This document shows, piece by piece, positions 1-11,856 of a stretch of DNA of 64,000 nucleotides. The DNA lies in assembly GCA_021234155.1 (NCBI GenBank), contig JAJEKV010000066.1, forward strand, positions 989,832 to 1,053,831, read 5' to 3'. Below the pieces are notes generated by a model that was not told where the DNA came from, made no database searches, and was given only the letters and a program-made list of their open reading frames with translations. Origin of the DNA: Isoetes taiwanensis. Its lineage: Eukaryota > Streptophyta > Lycopodiopsida > Isoetales > Isoetaceae. A program made the translations under genes and the position numbers. Each line of letters opens with the position of its first letter. Within the stretch, counting starts at the first letter, position 1.

Positions 1-790
1 GGGGTTACGTACGTTATCGGGCCCGAGACCAATCGCCTATGGGACCCACAAAGAGAGAGCAAAGAAAGCAGACATTACTGTGGATTATAAAAAACCCCTA
101 CTCAAGGGTTTCGGGAAAACCTTAGTAGCAATATGATACGATACACATACAGCTATATACATAACTGTACAAGCATGCACCGAGGTTAATGCCCATGTGG
201 GGCATAACCGAGTCCGCTGTGATCCATTACCTCCCTCGGGAGGGTACGATCCCAACCGGGCCTACGCTGCAGGCCGCGGTGTTCGCAGAGCTCATGCAAG
301 GCCCGATAAGATAAGTATCTGGAAAGCATACCGAGCCCTGACATACCGTATCACGGATGTGCCCTCGAGGGCGTGATTCTCATCCTCAATGGCGCCTTGC
401 TGATGATTGGATGCACTCGCCTCACGCTGCTCCCGAATCCATCTCCCTGCCCCAATGCGAGGTGGTGTGCACCGCGGCGAACGGAAGCAATCACCCGCTT
501 TTTCACGGGTAGACAAGTAATGTAGTGGTGTGGGCCCCTCGTGAGTACTGGATTAACCTCGGCTATCATCAATTTGCCACCTGATACGTGATGTACCGAG
601 ATCCCAAAGCTTCGGCCATGAAGCAAGCATCCGGGCACGTCATGCAAAGGTTTCCTTCTGGGTGTATGCACTGTCCACAATCAGGTGCCCCACATTCCAT
701 AGCGAGAACCACCGGGCTCGCTTGTCTTCCAAGAAGCTTTGAGTCGCCGGGCCCATCGCCACCCGCCAAAGCAAGGTTGGGCACCGCTTC
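1..790 (-). repeat. Rep-A repeat, terminal part, minus strand (family unidentified)
   Basis: This segment matches two other places in the window, 39470-40256 (plus) and 35345-35655 (minus). All three share a GC-rich terminal block with a C-run, a short AAACCC hairpin and a G-run followed by Ts, then a stretch ending near GGACGATAAAA. On the minus strand, frames broken by shifts still read pieces shared with the 39.5-kb copy, for example WFSLWNV and GSYLQEVMD-type words, so the repeat once carried a reading frame. I do not recognise the protein or the transposon class. The terminus lies at about base 13, or the copy is cut by the window edge. Confidence 0.6.
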
Positions 791-3700
791 ATCCATAGCC
801 ACCACCTTCCGGAAGTAAATACGTGACGCTCCGGCACCCTCCCAACGGAAGGAAGCCCTGCCTCCTCGGAGCAAGATCCGACATGGACCCGTGTGGATTT
901 CACTCCTGCAAAGGCTCCTGTGCCAAGGAAGGCCTTCTGCACTTCGCTTCCAATGTGCTCCAAGTGGTGAGGGATATATCGGCTCCCACACCGCCTCCCG
1001 GCGGTGAGGACTGTGTTCAACCAAGGCCCCGAACAAGTGTGCCCCCGGCCACCCCACGACAGCCTCTACCAGGAATTGTTTCAGACAGATGTGGCTTCAA
1101 ACACAGCGACCCGTGAACCGATGGATGCATCCTGCTGTGTGGTAGTAGAAAACTCAATGCCCAAATACTTATAAGATCGAGCCACCCATTACCCTGTAAG
1201 TGAATGAGGGAAGACGTGGGTGCCTGGATGATGGGACCAGCACCCTGTCTTGGCCAAGTTAACTCCTCATGTCGCTGAATCAAGAAGTGTCCAAAGCATC
1301 CGTGTGGCGCTGCATGTCCTCCTCGTAGGCGCAGTGTGTCAACATCAAGACATATGAGTTGCCGGATTAAGGTGGTGCATCAACCGAGCGCCTCCCCGTC
1401 ACTAGCCATTCTTCTAATGGGTCAATGCTGCCGAAGAGCGTCAGATAGAGGGCAGCCCCCAGCATCTTGCACGTTACTAACAAGGGGCCCCCGATGCTGG
1501 GTGTGAGACTCCACCGAGCAAGCCTCGTGATAGTCCTGTATATAGATTCTCGCAAGTCGGTTGGGGTCCCTGGCCGCCTCAATCCATCCCACAATCTATC
1601 CCGAGGCACTGCGGTCAAAAGCTACAAAGCAATGTGAGACAGATTCCCAAGGCCGATTCCGTGGCCATCCTCATGAGCAGTTCGCGAGAGTGAAGATATG
1701 GCCGGGGTAGAATGCCGGGCGGAAGCCCCTGCCTCACAGTGAGAGCCCGTGACTTCTCCATCCCTCGCCCAAGTGTCAATCGCCAAGAATCCCGGCACAA
1801 CTTGGCAAAGACAGAATCATTACATGGTAATGTGAGAAGCTGGTCACTGTCCCCCCTCGCCGTATATGGGCACAACCTACCCGGTAGTCCAAAAGGCGGG
1901 GAAGCCTCTCAATGCCTGAAGAGTGTTGTGGGAGAACCGACACCATTGTGGGCCCCGGCCCACTCGATAGAAGCTCATCAAGATACCATCCAACCGGGTC
2001 AGCTTCCTGCTATGAGGCTAAGCTCCATTATGACATTCCTTCAAGAATGACCGCTGCTAGCCCGGTTCAAGGAGGTATCAAAAGCCCGGCTTCCCTACGG
2101 TCATACAAACAAGGGTTCAGAAGATTCAAACATCCGAAGGGTCGGTGCTCCGCATACCCGCTTTGGTCTCTGAGGAAGGGAGCGGTATTGACTCCGGACG
2201 GGCCCGCTGAGAAATGGTGGGGTCCAAAGACTTCACATGGAGCCATCGCTTGTAGCTCCCGACATTCGCCATCGAACCCTGATTGCGAGGAAGGTGATTG
2301 CAGCCCCGTGGATCGCCGAGCTGCTCTCCCAGCATCCGCCCCTACCTCGGCCCACCGGGCCATCTCACCGCTGAAGTGGGGAGTTGCAAAGACTTTGCTA
2401 AATCATGCCCACGAAGCATCCCTCGCATAGACCTTTACGATCATAGTCCAGACAAACCCGGGTGGGTAATATGGTGTTAAAGCAATGGGTGCTCTCATAT
2501 TCCGCTAATTCACTGCAAGAATATGGTCGAGCCTTACTCGCCCGCCACCGCCCCGACATCAAGCGAGCAGACTGCAAGGTAGCACGTCACAAGACGAATT
2601 CATCATACCGTGCCGCCCCGGGCCTGCCAAGGGAAGCGGCCGAGATCGCCACCAGAACTCATTGCACGACCAGGTCAAGATATCAGCCAAAGAATGCTGC
2701 ACGGCCATACCGTAGATCACCCGGTCACATCCCATGCCCCGGCCAAACCATCTCCTGCTGTATCCATTTGCAAACACATCCTGCCTAGAGGTGCTAATTT
2801 TGGATCCGCTCGCTCCCCGCATATGCCGTATTGAAGTCTCTAAGCGTCATCAGCGCGCACCTTGCCCACTGGTTCAGACTTCAGCCGAGATTACCGCGTT
2901 AGATCGACATAGGGCTCCCCCGCCTGGCTCCACATCCGGGGCGGTGGTGGTAAAGTTGCTCCTCAAGATGTGGGAAGTAGCAAGCCGCTATAAAGAGAGG
3001 GCTGCCATCGCCGCTCGCACCGTACCTCACATGTGGTATCTCACAGCCCTCGGCTCCCGCCTTTGCACAGGAGACCGATTGGGCCAAGGTCACCTGGTAG
3101 TAACACGCACCCTCCGTGTCCTCGCTTCCCCAAAGGTACTGGGCTTGAAATACTTTTCAGAGTAGCGCCTGTATTCCCGGGCAAATCAGGTAGCCCTGCA
3201 CTGGAACATGTGTCTCTTGCTGCTTCCATGAGGAAGATAAGCAGCCATGTCCATGGGCGACGAATTGAGATCTGTCCCTTCTCGCCATGGAAAGCTACTG
3301 CACCCCAGATACTACTGAGGCACGAATCTCAGGTCCGTGGTGGGTGCAGTGGTCCAGAGGGAGTGGAACATGTGGATGCTCGCCACGGGCCCCGAGGTGA
3401 ATTTGAGGGGCCGGTGCCTCGTGATCCCTGTGCTTTGTCGGCCTCGACCTCGCATCCTTCCCTGACCAGCCCCGCTGCCCTCCATGTCCGCGGGGCAGCC
3501 CTGACTTTGGCCAGCTCACGCCCGGATCTCTTGCTGTGTCAGTCAAGTCCCTGGGCCAACGCATGCAGCCGCCCCTTCAACTTCCTACTGGACGCCAGAT
3601 GGCCACCGCCTCGCACGCCCAACCCAAAGATGACCACCCGGGTGAACAGGGCGCCTAATTCCATGACGACTGGCTTCCAATGGTCACAGGCCGGGAACAT

Positions 3701-4880
3701 CATCCGTCCAAGATTCAGGTCTCTGAGTCGGGGATGCCCCTCCTTTACTCCTCCGGCCAGGCCCTCAAGGGACTACCACATTGTGGTGCCCCGTGATCTC
3801 ATGCCTCCCGGAGTTCTGCTGGGCCGCACCAGGTGCTGGCTGGAGGTGGTGAGGCATAGGTCGTGGCCGGGCGCCTGTGGGTGGTGGCGGCCCACAGGAT
3901 CCCATGTGGGTCCGGGCAGCGATGTGTTCCAAAGCTGACGCCCGTAGGCTGCGGGTTCATGGGTTGAGTTCTTTGGCTTTCTTGGTTTCCTGCCTCCCGA
4001 GTCCTGGAGCTTAGCTCTTGCGGTGACGCCAAGTCGCGTTCCTGCCATCTCCGCTGCAATGGGCGGTTGCCTCATGTGCTCGGCATGGAGGCCCCTTGGC
4101 TCTGCCTGGCAAATCTGGCCACTGGCCCCGAGTTCCCGATCCGCAAGCAATCCCCAAGAGCCTGGGCCCGCCTCGGCTAGCTTCCAGAGCAGCCTGGAAT
4201 CCTTGTCTCAGCAGCGGCCCGCAACCTCGATGTGGAGGGCGCCCAGGCTCCCTCGTGCCGTGCCTTAGCCTCCTCAACTCGGGCCTGGATCCCAGACAAA
4301 GGTTGGGCTTGAGTGCCCCTGCTCTACCCGGTTCCTCGGCCCCGCCCCGCCTCTTCCAGTTGCCAACACGCGGTCTACACGCCCATATCCGCAGCCCGCC
4401 AGGCCATTGCCCGTCAAATCAGCAAGTGGATGCTATCATCTCGTCAGACGCCGATCCCAATTGCGGATTCTTGCTGCTTTTCCGCACCAACCGCCCCAAC
4501 ATCCGAGATGTTATGTTCTCCACCTCTGTCGAGGCCTCGCAGCAATCGCTGGCTCCTGTCCCCGCCTGGATGTTTCGGCGGTTCACCGGGCGTGATTGCC
4601 TCGGTATGGCCCGTCGTCGATCGTGGGCCTGGCCTCGGCCTCCTCCTCTCATGGAAGAGACGCCTCCCTCCCGAGGCCCCTTCCCTGGTGGCCCCATGGT
4701 CTTCCCGAGGGCTCGGCCTCATGGGGTCAAACCGGGGTTGATGTGTCGGCTCAGATAGGTTGGTGTGGTCTCGAGGTAGCTCACCAACCAAGTGTAGTGG
4801 GTCCACACACGGATCAGGTTCCGTGGGCCATGACTTGGGGTATGACTTGGGCAACGACTTCGGATATCCGGGTGTGTACC
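791..4880. other. GC-rich stretch without a recognisable gene
   Basis: This block is clearly more GC-rich than the DNA to its right and has many short overlapping open frames on both strands, as expected from base composition alone. None carries a motif I recognise, and no frame stays open long enough to be convincing. It adjoins the Rep-A terminus and may be the interior of a longer minus-strand copy of that element, but no second copy of this part is present to test it. Confidence 0.4.
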
Positions 4881-4889
4881 GGCCACAAA

Positions 4890-5600
4890 ACCCTAGCACA
4901 CAGCCCGGAAAAAGTGCAGATTTGAGCACTGAAACAAAGACAAGCATGCGGGGTATCATACACCGTTGAAAGCTTTCAGCCCAAGCACATGAAAATCCAA
5001 CACCGGATGTGAGAGATACAGTCCGTTGAAGTGTGACTACCGATTGCCACAGAAACCCTAGCACACAGCCCGGAAAAGTGCCAATTTGAGCACAGAAACA
5101 AAGCCAAGCATGCCGCTATTATACACCTTTGGAAAGATCTCTGAACCAGCTTTCCAACAAGCCCAAGCACATGAAAATCTGACACCGGATGCGAGAGATA
5201 TGATCGATCAAAATTCTGCCACAAGACGAGACCAATCGAATACTTACTAAAACATACGCCAATCCCTATATTGGTGTCAGACTTTCATCAACAACACCAT
5301 CAGGAACTAGGGTATGAATTAGTAAAACATTCTCGTAACCTTCAATAAGACTACAACACACACCTTTCAACACCGCGTGGCCAAGGCCAACAACGGCATC
5401 AGGCGATGGCTATACTTCTCAAAGAAGGAAGAAGAAGGGCTGCCACAAAAACCCTAGCAGACAGCCCGGAAAACAGCAGATTTGAGCACTGAAAGAAAGA
5501 CAAGCATGCAGGTATCATACATCCTTGGAAAGCTCTCTGAACCAGCTTTCCAACAAGCCCAAGCACATGAAAATCTGACACCGGATATGAGAGAGAGATA
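4890..5600. repeat. Three diverged copies of a ~130-155 bp unit
   Basis: Units lie at about 4893-5018, 5052-5208 and 5447-5600. Each starts with an AAACCCTAGCA-like block and CAGCCCGGAAAA, continues with GAGCACTGAAA and CAAGCATGC, and ends with CAAGCACATGAAAATC and a GAGAGATA tail. The first unit lacks an internal block present in the other two. About 240 bases of unrelated sequence separate units two and three. Blocks of this kind are common in leaders of plant LTR retrotransposons, so a retrotransposon leader is my best guess, without proof. Confidence 0.6.
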
Positions 5601-6417
5601 CTTGGACTTCTTGACTATGTTACTTATTATTTTTATAGTAAAAACCTATCACTAAAGGTTTTCCTGTTAAAATGGCTTAGGAATAGGGTCCATCATGGAC
5701 AAGATGATTGTATTTAGCCAAATAGGCTTAGAATTTGATTTCTTCAAATTTTCAAAGAAATGCAAAGTATAGTAAAGATCTTGACCTTAAACCTTAGAAG
5801 TAATAATACATTTCAAGTGATTTTTAGCCATATAAATCAACAATGAATGCCATGATGAAGGGTGGTGATATAAGCTTTTACCAAAATGCATATCAATGTT
5901 TAATCATTCTCAAGATAGATAGACAGACAGACAGGCAGGCAGGCAGGCAGACAGACAGGAAAAACTAGACAAAACAAGATGATGCTATATGAATACATTT
6001 ACGTTGGACACAACCCACGGTTATTTACATTCAAAGTTCTCATGTCAATAGTTGCAACTTATATTGGACAATTTCACATGGATTCCTTAGCTAGAAACTT
6101 GGCCAGTGTTATAAAGCATATACAAGAGTTTAGGAGAAGGAAGAGGAAGCTTTCTACATCAACTCATGAAGTGGTGGAGTCGTCTTTTAAATAATTCCCA
6201 AATTAAGGTGTCAAATAGTGTTGCCAAATTAACTTGAAATTCTAGGCAATAAAAAGGAACATCAATGTATGGAGTTTGCTCCTGTATATATTATCTATAC
6301 ATTGCACATCATCGCCGGTCAAAGTCACGAACAATTTATATATCTAAATTAGTACTTAATCACTAGACAATTATATGTAGATGTACAATATTATTTAGTA
6401 TGAGCGAGGACTAATAA
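5601..6417. other. AT-rich intergenic DNA
   Basis: The stretch is AT-rich with no recognisable coding domain. A 71-codon open frame at 5979-6194 (plus) has no similarity I can name and is probably chance. A short-period tract at 5912-5959 is listed separately. Confidence 0.5.
5912..5959. repeat. Compound tetranucleotide microsatellite (GATA/GACA/GGCA)
   Basis: The tract runs through GATA, then GACA, then GGCA, then back to GACA units without interruption. It is a simple-sequence repeat in intergenic DNA. Confidence 0.95.
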
Positions 6418-6592
6418 CAATGGCACTTGTGAAGAAGGGATTTTTCAATACAAAACGAACAACCTTATCCAAGCACATGGACATGCTTAAAGAGAGTCCC
6501 AGAAGACACATTCAACAAAAAGATCAATTCATGAAAGGACAGGATACTTCTACAAACCAAATCTCCATGGTCTAGTAGGATGGGTGAAGGGG
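6418..6592 (-). pseudogene. Duplicated 3' end of the neighbouring aquaporin gene
   Basis: Read on the minus strand, this segment repeats the last codons, stop codon and 3' untranslated region of the aquaporin gene that ends at 6801. Both share the CTAGTAGGATGG block around the stop, an AACCAAATCTCCAT block, GAGAGT...AGAAGACA or AAGACATA blocks and an ACCTTATCC or ATCTTATCC block. No upstream exon sequence is present. It is a truncated tandem duplicate and cannot encode a channel. Confidence 0.7.
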
Positions 6593-6800
6593 GGCATGGA
6601 TAAAAAAAAGGCACTCATAAATAATGAGGGAATTTTTACTACAACGAGAACAATCTTATCCATGGCACATGGATGGGCTCAAATGCTTTATTTTTACAAA
6701 GAGAGTGCCATAAGACATAATTAAAGAATCAATTCTGAAGCATGAAAGAGCAAAGTCCTTGTAGAAACCAAATCTCCATTTCAATAAGCAAAGAATTGAT

Positions 6801-7998
6801 CTAGTAGGATGGAGTAGGAGTAGGAGTGGAGAAGAAGACGGTAAGGTAGAGAAGTGCAGCAAGGAAAGCTCCAACAAGGTCACCAACCCAATACACCCAC
6901 TGGTTGCTCCAGTCTCCAGCAAGTAGCGCCGGGCCGAAGGCGCGCACCGGGTTGAATGCGGCGCCGCTAAAGGGAGATGCTGCAAAGGTAAGAGCAGCAA
7001 GTGCCAACCCAATTGCATGAGGTGCAAGAGAATCCTTGGTGTCCACCACCAATGCATATACTACAAACACTAGTCCAAATGTACCCACTAGTTCAAACAC
7101 CAGGCCTGCTATGATGCTCTCGCTTGCACCCAATCCAACCACTGGAATACTCTGCAACATGTTGCTGCATTTGTTAGCCAAATGTTTTGAAGAAACCCAG
7201 TTCTCAGCCAAAATCTATCACAATGAAAATTTTTTTTTTCTCTCTGGCTTTTGTTTCTTCTCTCTCTTTTTTTTTCTTCCTTGTTTTATTGTTTACCTGG
7301 GGAACAATGAGAACGAGGAGGCCAGCGGCTGCTGCAGCTGCCAGGAGCTGTGCAATCCAGAGTAGAACGGCCCGGAAAACTGTAATCTGGCCTCCCACTA
7401 CCAACCCAAATGTGATTGCCGGATTTAGATGCCCGCTGGAGATCTTCCCTGTTATTGCAAGTGTAATATAATATGCAATTCCTGTTGCCAACGCTACTGC
7501 GATTAGCCCTGCAACTGTTAGATCTCCTGGTGCTATCTTGTCTGCACAAAATTAGCCATCTGATTAATCACACAAAGCAGCCAAAAATATTTCTAATTTG
7601 CTTTAATGTAATATTAAGTTAAGAAAGAGACAAAATGTGGCAACTCGATGAAGTTTTTCCATCTCGAGTTCCCATCCTAAAACACCACCTAGTTTCCACA
7701 ATTTAGATCACATTCCCCAACCTAGATCATGATTGCGTGATGATGTGATGACGATGTAGTAATAAGATCTACATATGCTGACTTACATCATTATCGTATA
7801 CGAGCAAACAACAACAACAACAACAACAACAACTCCTCCTCCTCCTCCTCCACCTCAGAAGAACCCACCTACGGCTTGCACAGCGGAGACACTTGCGAAC
7901 ACGAACAAGAATGTCCCAATGAATTCTCCTAACACAGCCTTGAGCGTTCCAACACTACAACACTCGCTTGAATCCCCTACTGCGACATTGAGAGCCAT
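6801..7998 (-). CDS. Tonoplast-type (TIP-like) aquaporin, three exons
   Basis: The gene encodes a six-helix major intrinsic protein that would pass water or small solutes, probably at the vacuolar membrane. Exons are 7998-7869, 7541-7297 and 7151-6801, all with GT..AG introns and matching phases, giving about 241 residues, close to the TIP norm of 250. Exon 1 encodes helix 1 (GEFIGTFLFVFA). Exon 2 has loop B with SGHLNPA. Exon 3 has loop E reading FNPVRAFGPALL, so the second NPA box is NPV. The helix-2 filter position that is His in most TIPs aligns with Thr here. The intron positions and WVYWVG block fit TIPs. Intron 1 holds ACA and TCC microsatellites. The next aquaporin on the same strand is a tandem paralogue. 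The subgroup is uncertain. Confidence 0.85.
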
Positions 7999-8102
7999 GG
8001 TGGTAAGCACTTTTAGATGGATTACAACAATGGGGATCTAAAGGAAGTCCGAGAAAATGAGAGCTCGTGCCTTAGTTTAAATGGGTTGTTTTTAGTGGTG
8101 GC

Positions 8103-8140
8103 CCAAATATAATAATACCAATTCATTTGCTTGCATGTGA
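8103..8140 (-). promoter_or_regulatory. Candidate core promoter of the left aquaporin gene
   Basis: About 105-140 bases upstream of the ATG, the minus strand carries TTATTATATT followed further upstream by GTCACATGCAAG. The same two blocks occur at nearly the same distance from the ATG of the paralogue at 10.9 kb, although the surrounding sequence has diverged. The first looks like a TATA region. The second contains CATGCA, the core of RY elements known from seed-expressed plant genes. Function is inferred only from conservation. Confidence 0.4.
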
Positions 8141-8144
8141 CCTC

Positions 8145-9820
8145 TTCCTCTCCTACAAGGATCTTTTGATGTATATCCATGCATCTTGGTCATGCCAGCT
8201 ACCCTCCATAATTCCTTATGCCAACTTGGTCCAATGGCTCGTGTTCCTTATCCCTCGCTCCATAGCTAGTTCTCTTTAATTTATTAATGTTGGCCCACAT
8301 GTCGCTCTCTTCCGAGTAGATAACCTTATCTTCCATGTTAACCAGTTCGTAGATTTTTTTTGGATATGGGTTCAACAAGTATTGTCTTGAGGATATCCTT
8401 ACATTTGTCAACACGATGACGATGTTGTATGTCGTTATTATCCTTTATTGGCTGTATTTTTTGTCTTTTCTTCAGTCCTTCACAATTTAATACCTACAAG
8501 AAACAGCTTCGCAATGTCACATCTTATCTACATATGGATTAAATTAGCTTAGATGAGTAAGATACGTATAGTAAGGAAAGTTTTTGACTTGAATAGAATA
8601 TCTCATATAACCTTGCATCTAACCCATGTTCAATGCAAAGTACATCATATCTATGAGAAAGAACATGTCCCATGTGCATACAACAAATTATTACTCATAA
8701 CAATATGGAGATTGCTTCAACGAACGAACATTTTATTAATTTAGAACATATATTGATGACAAAGTAACAGTTTCTTACAAATGGTCAGTGCTTCTCATTA
8801 ATGAAGGTGCATTTTATTACAATTGACAATATGTATTGATGACAAAATAATAGTTTATTGCACATAAGTTCAGTACAAATTACATTTCCCATTGGGTGGA
8901 TAATAGATATTACTAGATAGAGTTTCAATTGGCATAACTAACCAAGAAAGCCAACATGCTCTTGTTTTGTTCATGCAAACTTTTAAAGTAGAGATATGTT
9001 CTTATTAACATATCTAGAGCCAATGAGATTGTAAAATAAAATAGTCATAAAAGAACATCAAATCCGGCGTTTCTTTTTCATACAACTCCAACGTATGTTC
9101 AAAAAGTGATCAAATGTAAAAATAGATGATGATGACCGAGGAAGTGATTGACCTTCAAATCATCCTTTCTATTCTTCTATGCTTATCACATTGATAAATG
9201 GGGCAATAATGTTTCTTGCCTCTTTAACTCCCATGGACTTCCAACTTGTACATTGGACTTCATGGATTATGAACACAATTCAAACTCTAGGATCACTAAT
9301 CCTAGAGATTCAATGAATGGGATGTAATACATATCTCGAAGACCAATAGGGTCTCGTTTTGGAGGGAGGAAAGGTTTATAATTTAGCTAACTCTTGAAGC
9401 TTACCGAGAAAAGCAGTGTTGCTAACAAATCCAACAATGATGTGTGGAAATGCAAAAAGTGCCCCTTGGTTGAAATAATCAATGAAAGGTCACTCTAAAG
9501 TTGTTAACTCTAGATTGGAGAAGTTGTCATTTGGAAAGAATTAGTGACTATTTGTTGTTTGTTTTGTCAATTACACATGACGATGGACTAAATTATAAAT
9601 TGAAATGGAGTGATATTGTACTAGATCAAAATGATGCTCATTTTTTCCCAATTACATAAGCTAAGACAAAGTAGATTCAAGAATTTCAAGATGGAGTTGA
9701 TTGATACATAGAATAAAATACAATCAAAGAATAAGGTGGGAAGAAGATGCCGCCAAGGTAAGTAAAGGAGGCTTATTCCCAAGCAACTCAGAATTCAGAA
9801 GCGACTGGAGAAGATCTAAC
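8145..9820. other. AT-rich spacer between the two aquaporin genes
   Basis: I see no coding domain, RNA gene or strong repeat here. Short open frames at 8199-8414 and 8553-8744 show no recognisable similarity. Confidence 0.5.
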
Positions 9821-10886
9821 TTAGTAGTCTGAAGAGGCAAGAGGAGCATGGGAGGGAGGGGAACGAAAGAGGCCAAGGTATATGAGGGCAGCAAGGAAGG
9901 CACCAACGAGGTCACCGACCCAGTAGATCCATTGGTCAGCCCAGTTAGCAGCAAGAAGAGCAGGCCCGAAGGCGCGGGCAGGGTTGAATGCGCCGCCGCT
10001 GAAGGGCGTAGCTCCAAGGATCAAACCAGCCAGCAACAATCCGATTGCCAGGGGTGCACTCGCATCCTTGCCATCCACCACCAATGCATAAACTGCAAAC
10101 ACAAGTGTAAATGCTCCTATTGCTTCAAACACCAAAGCTGCCACCACTGTCTCGCCTGCTCCCACGACTATTACTGGCGTATTCTGCACGCATTTTACAC
10201 CACCATGTTAGCAATTTTTCACGCATTTTACACCACCATGTTAGCAATTTTTTTTTTTATAGATTCTGATGCTTGATTTATTTTCTCGATCCACCAGATT
10301 GATTCAGTTCCATTCCATTTCTTACCGATGGTGATTGCAATGGCCGCTCGGGGCGCCGCTTTGACTAGAGATGCTCCAACCCGGTTGTGCTATCGATTAT
10401 AGCGCCCCTTGACCTTGTTAGGCTGGCCTCGATTACCAGCCCGAATGTTATTGCTGGATTTAGATGCCCCCCTGAGACTTTTATGCTTATTGCTAGTGTC
10501 ACAAAGTATGCAATTCCTTGTGCCAATGCTATGGCAACGAGCCCTGCAGGGGTGAGACCTCCTCCAATTTTATCTACAATTAAAAAAACTATGTGTCAAA
10601 ACTAGCAAATAGCAAAGAACATGTACTTAAAACAAGAAAGAAAATGACAATTGGTAAGAGTGACAGTTATATATATATAGATCTATATCTTGTAAAATAT
10701 ATACATGATGGTACAACAACAACAACATCATCATCAACGTTGTCAAAAAAACCTACCCACAGCCTGCACTGCGGCAAGGCCTGCAAACACGAACAAGAAT
10801 GTGCCATTGAACTCCGCCAAAACATCCTTAAACGCTTCCCATTTTGTATACTCGTGATGGTCTCCAATTGCAACGTCGAAAGGCAT
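9821..10886 (-). pseudogene. TIP-like aquaporin paralogue with a damaged exon 2
   Basis: Exon boundaries match the left paralogue: 10886-10757, 10573-10326 and 10183-9821. Exon 1 encodes helix 1 (EFNGTFLFVFAG). Exon 2 starts well and keeps SGGHLNPAITFGLV, then loses the reading frame. The helix-3 segment is scrambled and reaches a TAG about 20 codons later, although the exon length is still a multiple that would rejoin exon 3. Exon 3 is intact with the canonical box FNPARAFGPALL and a WIYWVGDLVG helix 6. Net indels of about three bases relative to the paralogue suggest compensating small changes. It would be about 245 residues if intact. Either a recent pseudogene or a consensus error in exon 2 would explain it. 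Confidence 0.75.
10187..10252. repeat. 33-bp direct duplication inside intron 2
   Basis: CACGCATTTTACACCACCAT plus GTTAGCAA and a T-run occurs twice back to back, just inside the 3' end of intron 2 of the damaged aquaporin gene. The copies are essentially identical, so the duplication is recent. Confidence 0.9.
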
Positions 10887-10980
10887 GTTGAGAGGCTTCT
10901 AGATGGATAGAAACTCCACAAATCTTTGGGGTGTAGTTCTTACAAGCAATAGACCCTTTTTATGGCACTTGCATGTGGAC

Positions 10981-11014
10981 CTAATATAATAATGAGATGG
11001 CCCCTTGCATGTGA
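10981..11014 (-). promoter_or_regulatory. Candidate core promoter of the right aquaporin gene
   Basis: The minus strand shows ATTATTATATTAGG about 100 bases upstream of the ATG and GTCACATGCAAG a little further out, the same pair of blocks as upstream of the left gene. Conservation between the paralogues is the only evidence. Confidence 0.4.
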
Positions 11015-11856
11015 CCCAATGTAAATGCAAAAGAACTTGCTTTGTCTGCTTCGGCTTACTTAGAGTATTTAAATTCGTATATCCCTTATCTACAACCAAA
11101 TATTGTCATGCCAGCTAATCTTTACTGATTTTTTTCATACAACTTGTATTGCATATCCTTTCCTCCTTATCAACTTCTTTCTTTCTAGCTGTCTTGGATT
11201 GTTCAAGCTTGGCCCCCCATATTTCTCTTTTTGTTAACCTTATTCTTCTTGTTCCAATTGTTGTTCCACGTGCTAAAACTTAGGAGCCTTTTGTTTACTA
11301 TAGTAACAATGAACAATATTCTTCATTTTTTCTAATGGTTACATCCATTTGTTGCTTTCTACCTTAATGTTTCACTAAGAGACATTATTGACTAGCCCAT
11401 TGTATAGGTTCCATGGCCTTTTGGTCTTCATAGATGTTAAAAAGTCTATTCTATTTTATTCTATTCGATTCTATTGTTACATCTTATCTCATAGCTTGGA
11501 ATTAATCAAACTACTGCAGAGATGATATCCACATTATCTAAGCAAGCAAGTGAGATATGCATTGACCTTGTGTGGCGATTTTAATCACTATCTTTTGTGC
11601 TATGTATGATTATGATTATGGTCTTTAAACCATGTATGATTATGATATCAGTCCTTTAACAATAGATTGAAACAGTGGCATTGACATCCTACAATGTGTA
11701 ATCCTGGAAACTCCAACAAGCAGCACCAAGCTGACTCTAACAAGCAGCATCCTGGAAACCGATGGCCGCAACAAGGAGCACCAAAATTTCTAGGCATGCT
11801 TGTTTTGCATATACGCAATGTCCACAGTCGTCCTGTGGCATTTGCGCACAGTCAAG
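11015..11856. other. AT-rich intergenic DNA
   Basis: No gene, RNA or strong repeat is recognisable. The last ~150 bases become similar to the tandem array that follows. Confidence 0.5.

Noticed and set aside
3033-3938. A 301-codon plus-strand open frame in the GC-rich block
   Set aside because: GC-rich DNA gives long chance frames. Overlapping frames of similar length exist on the other strand, composition is Pro/Arg/Ser-heavy, and no motif is visible.
7775-8041. Plus-strand open frame across aquaporin exon 1
   Set aside because: It reads the complement of the exon and the ACA/TCC microsatellite of intron 1.
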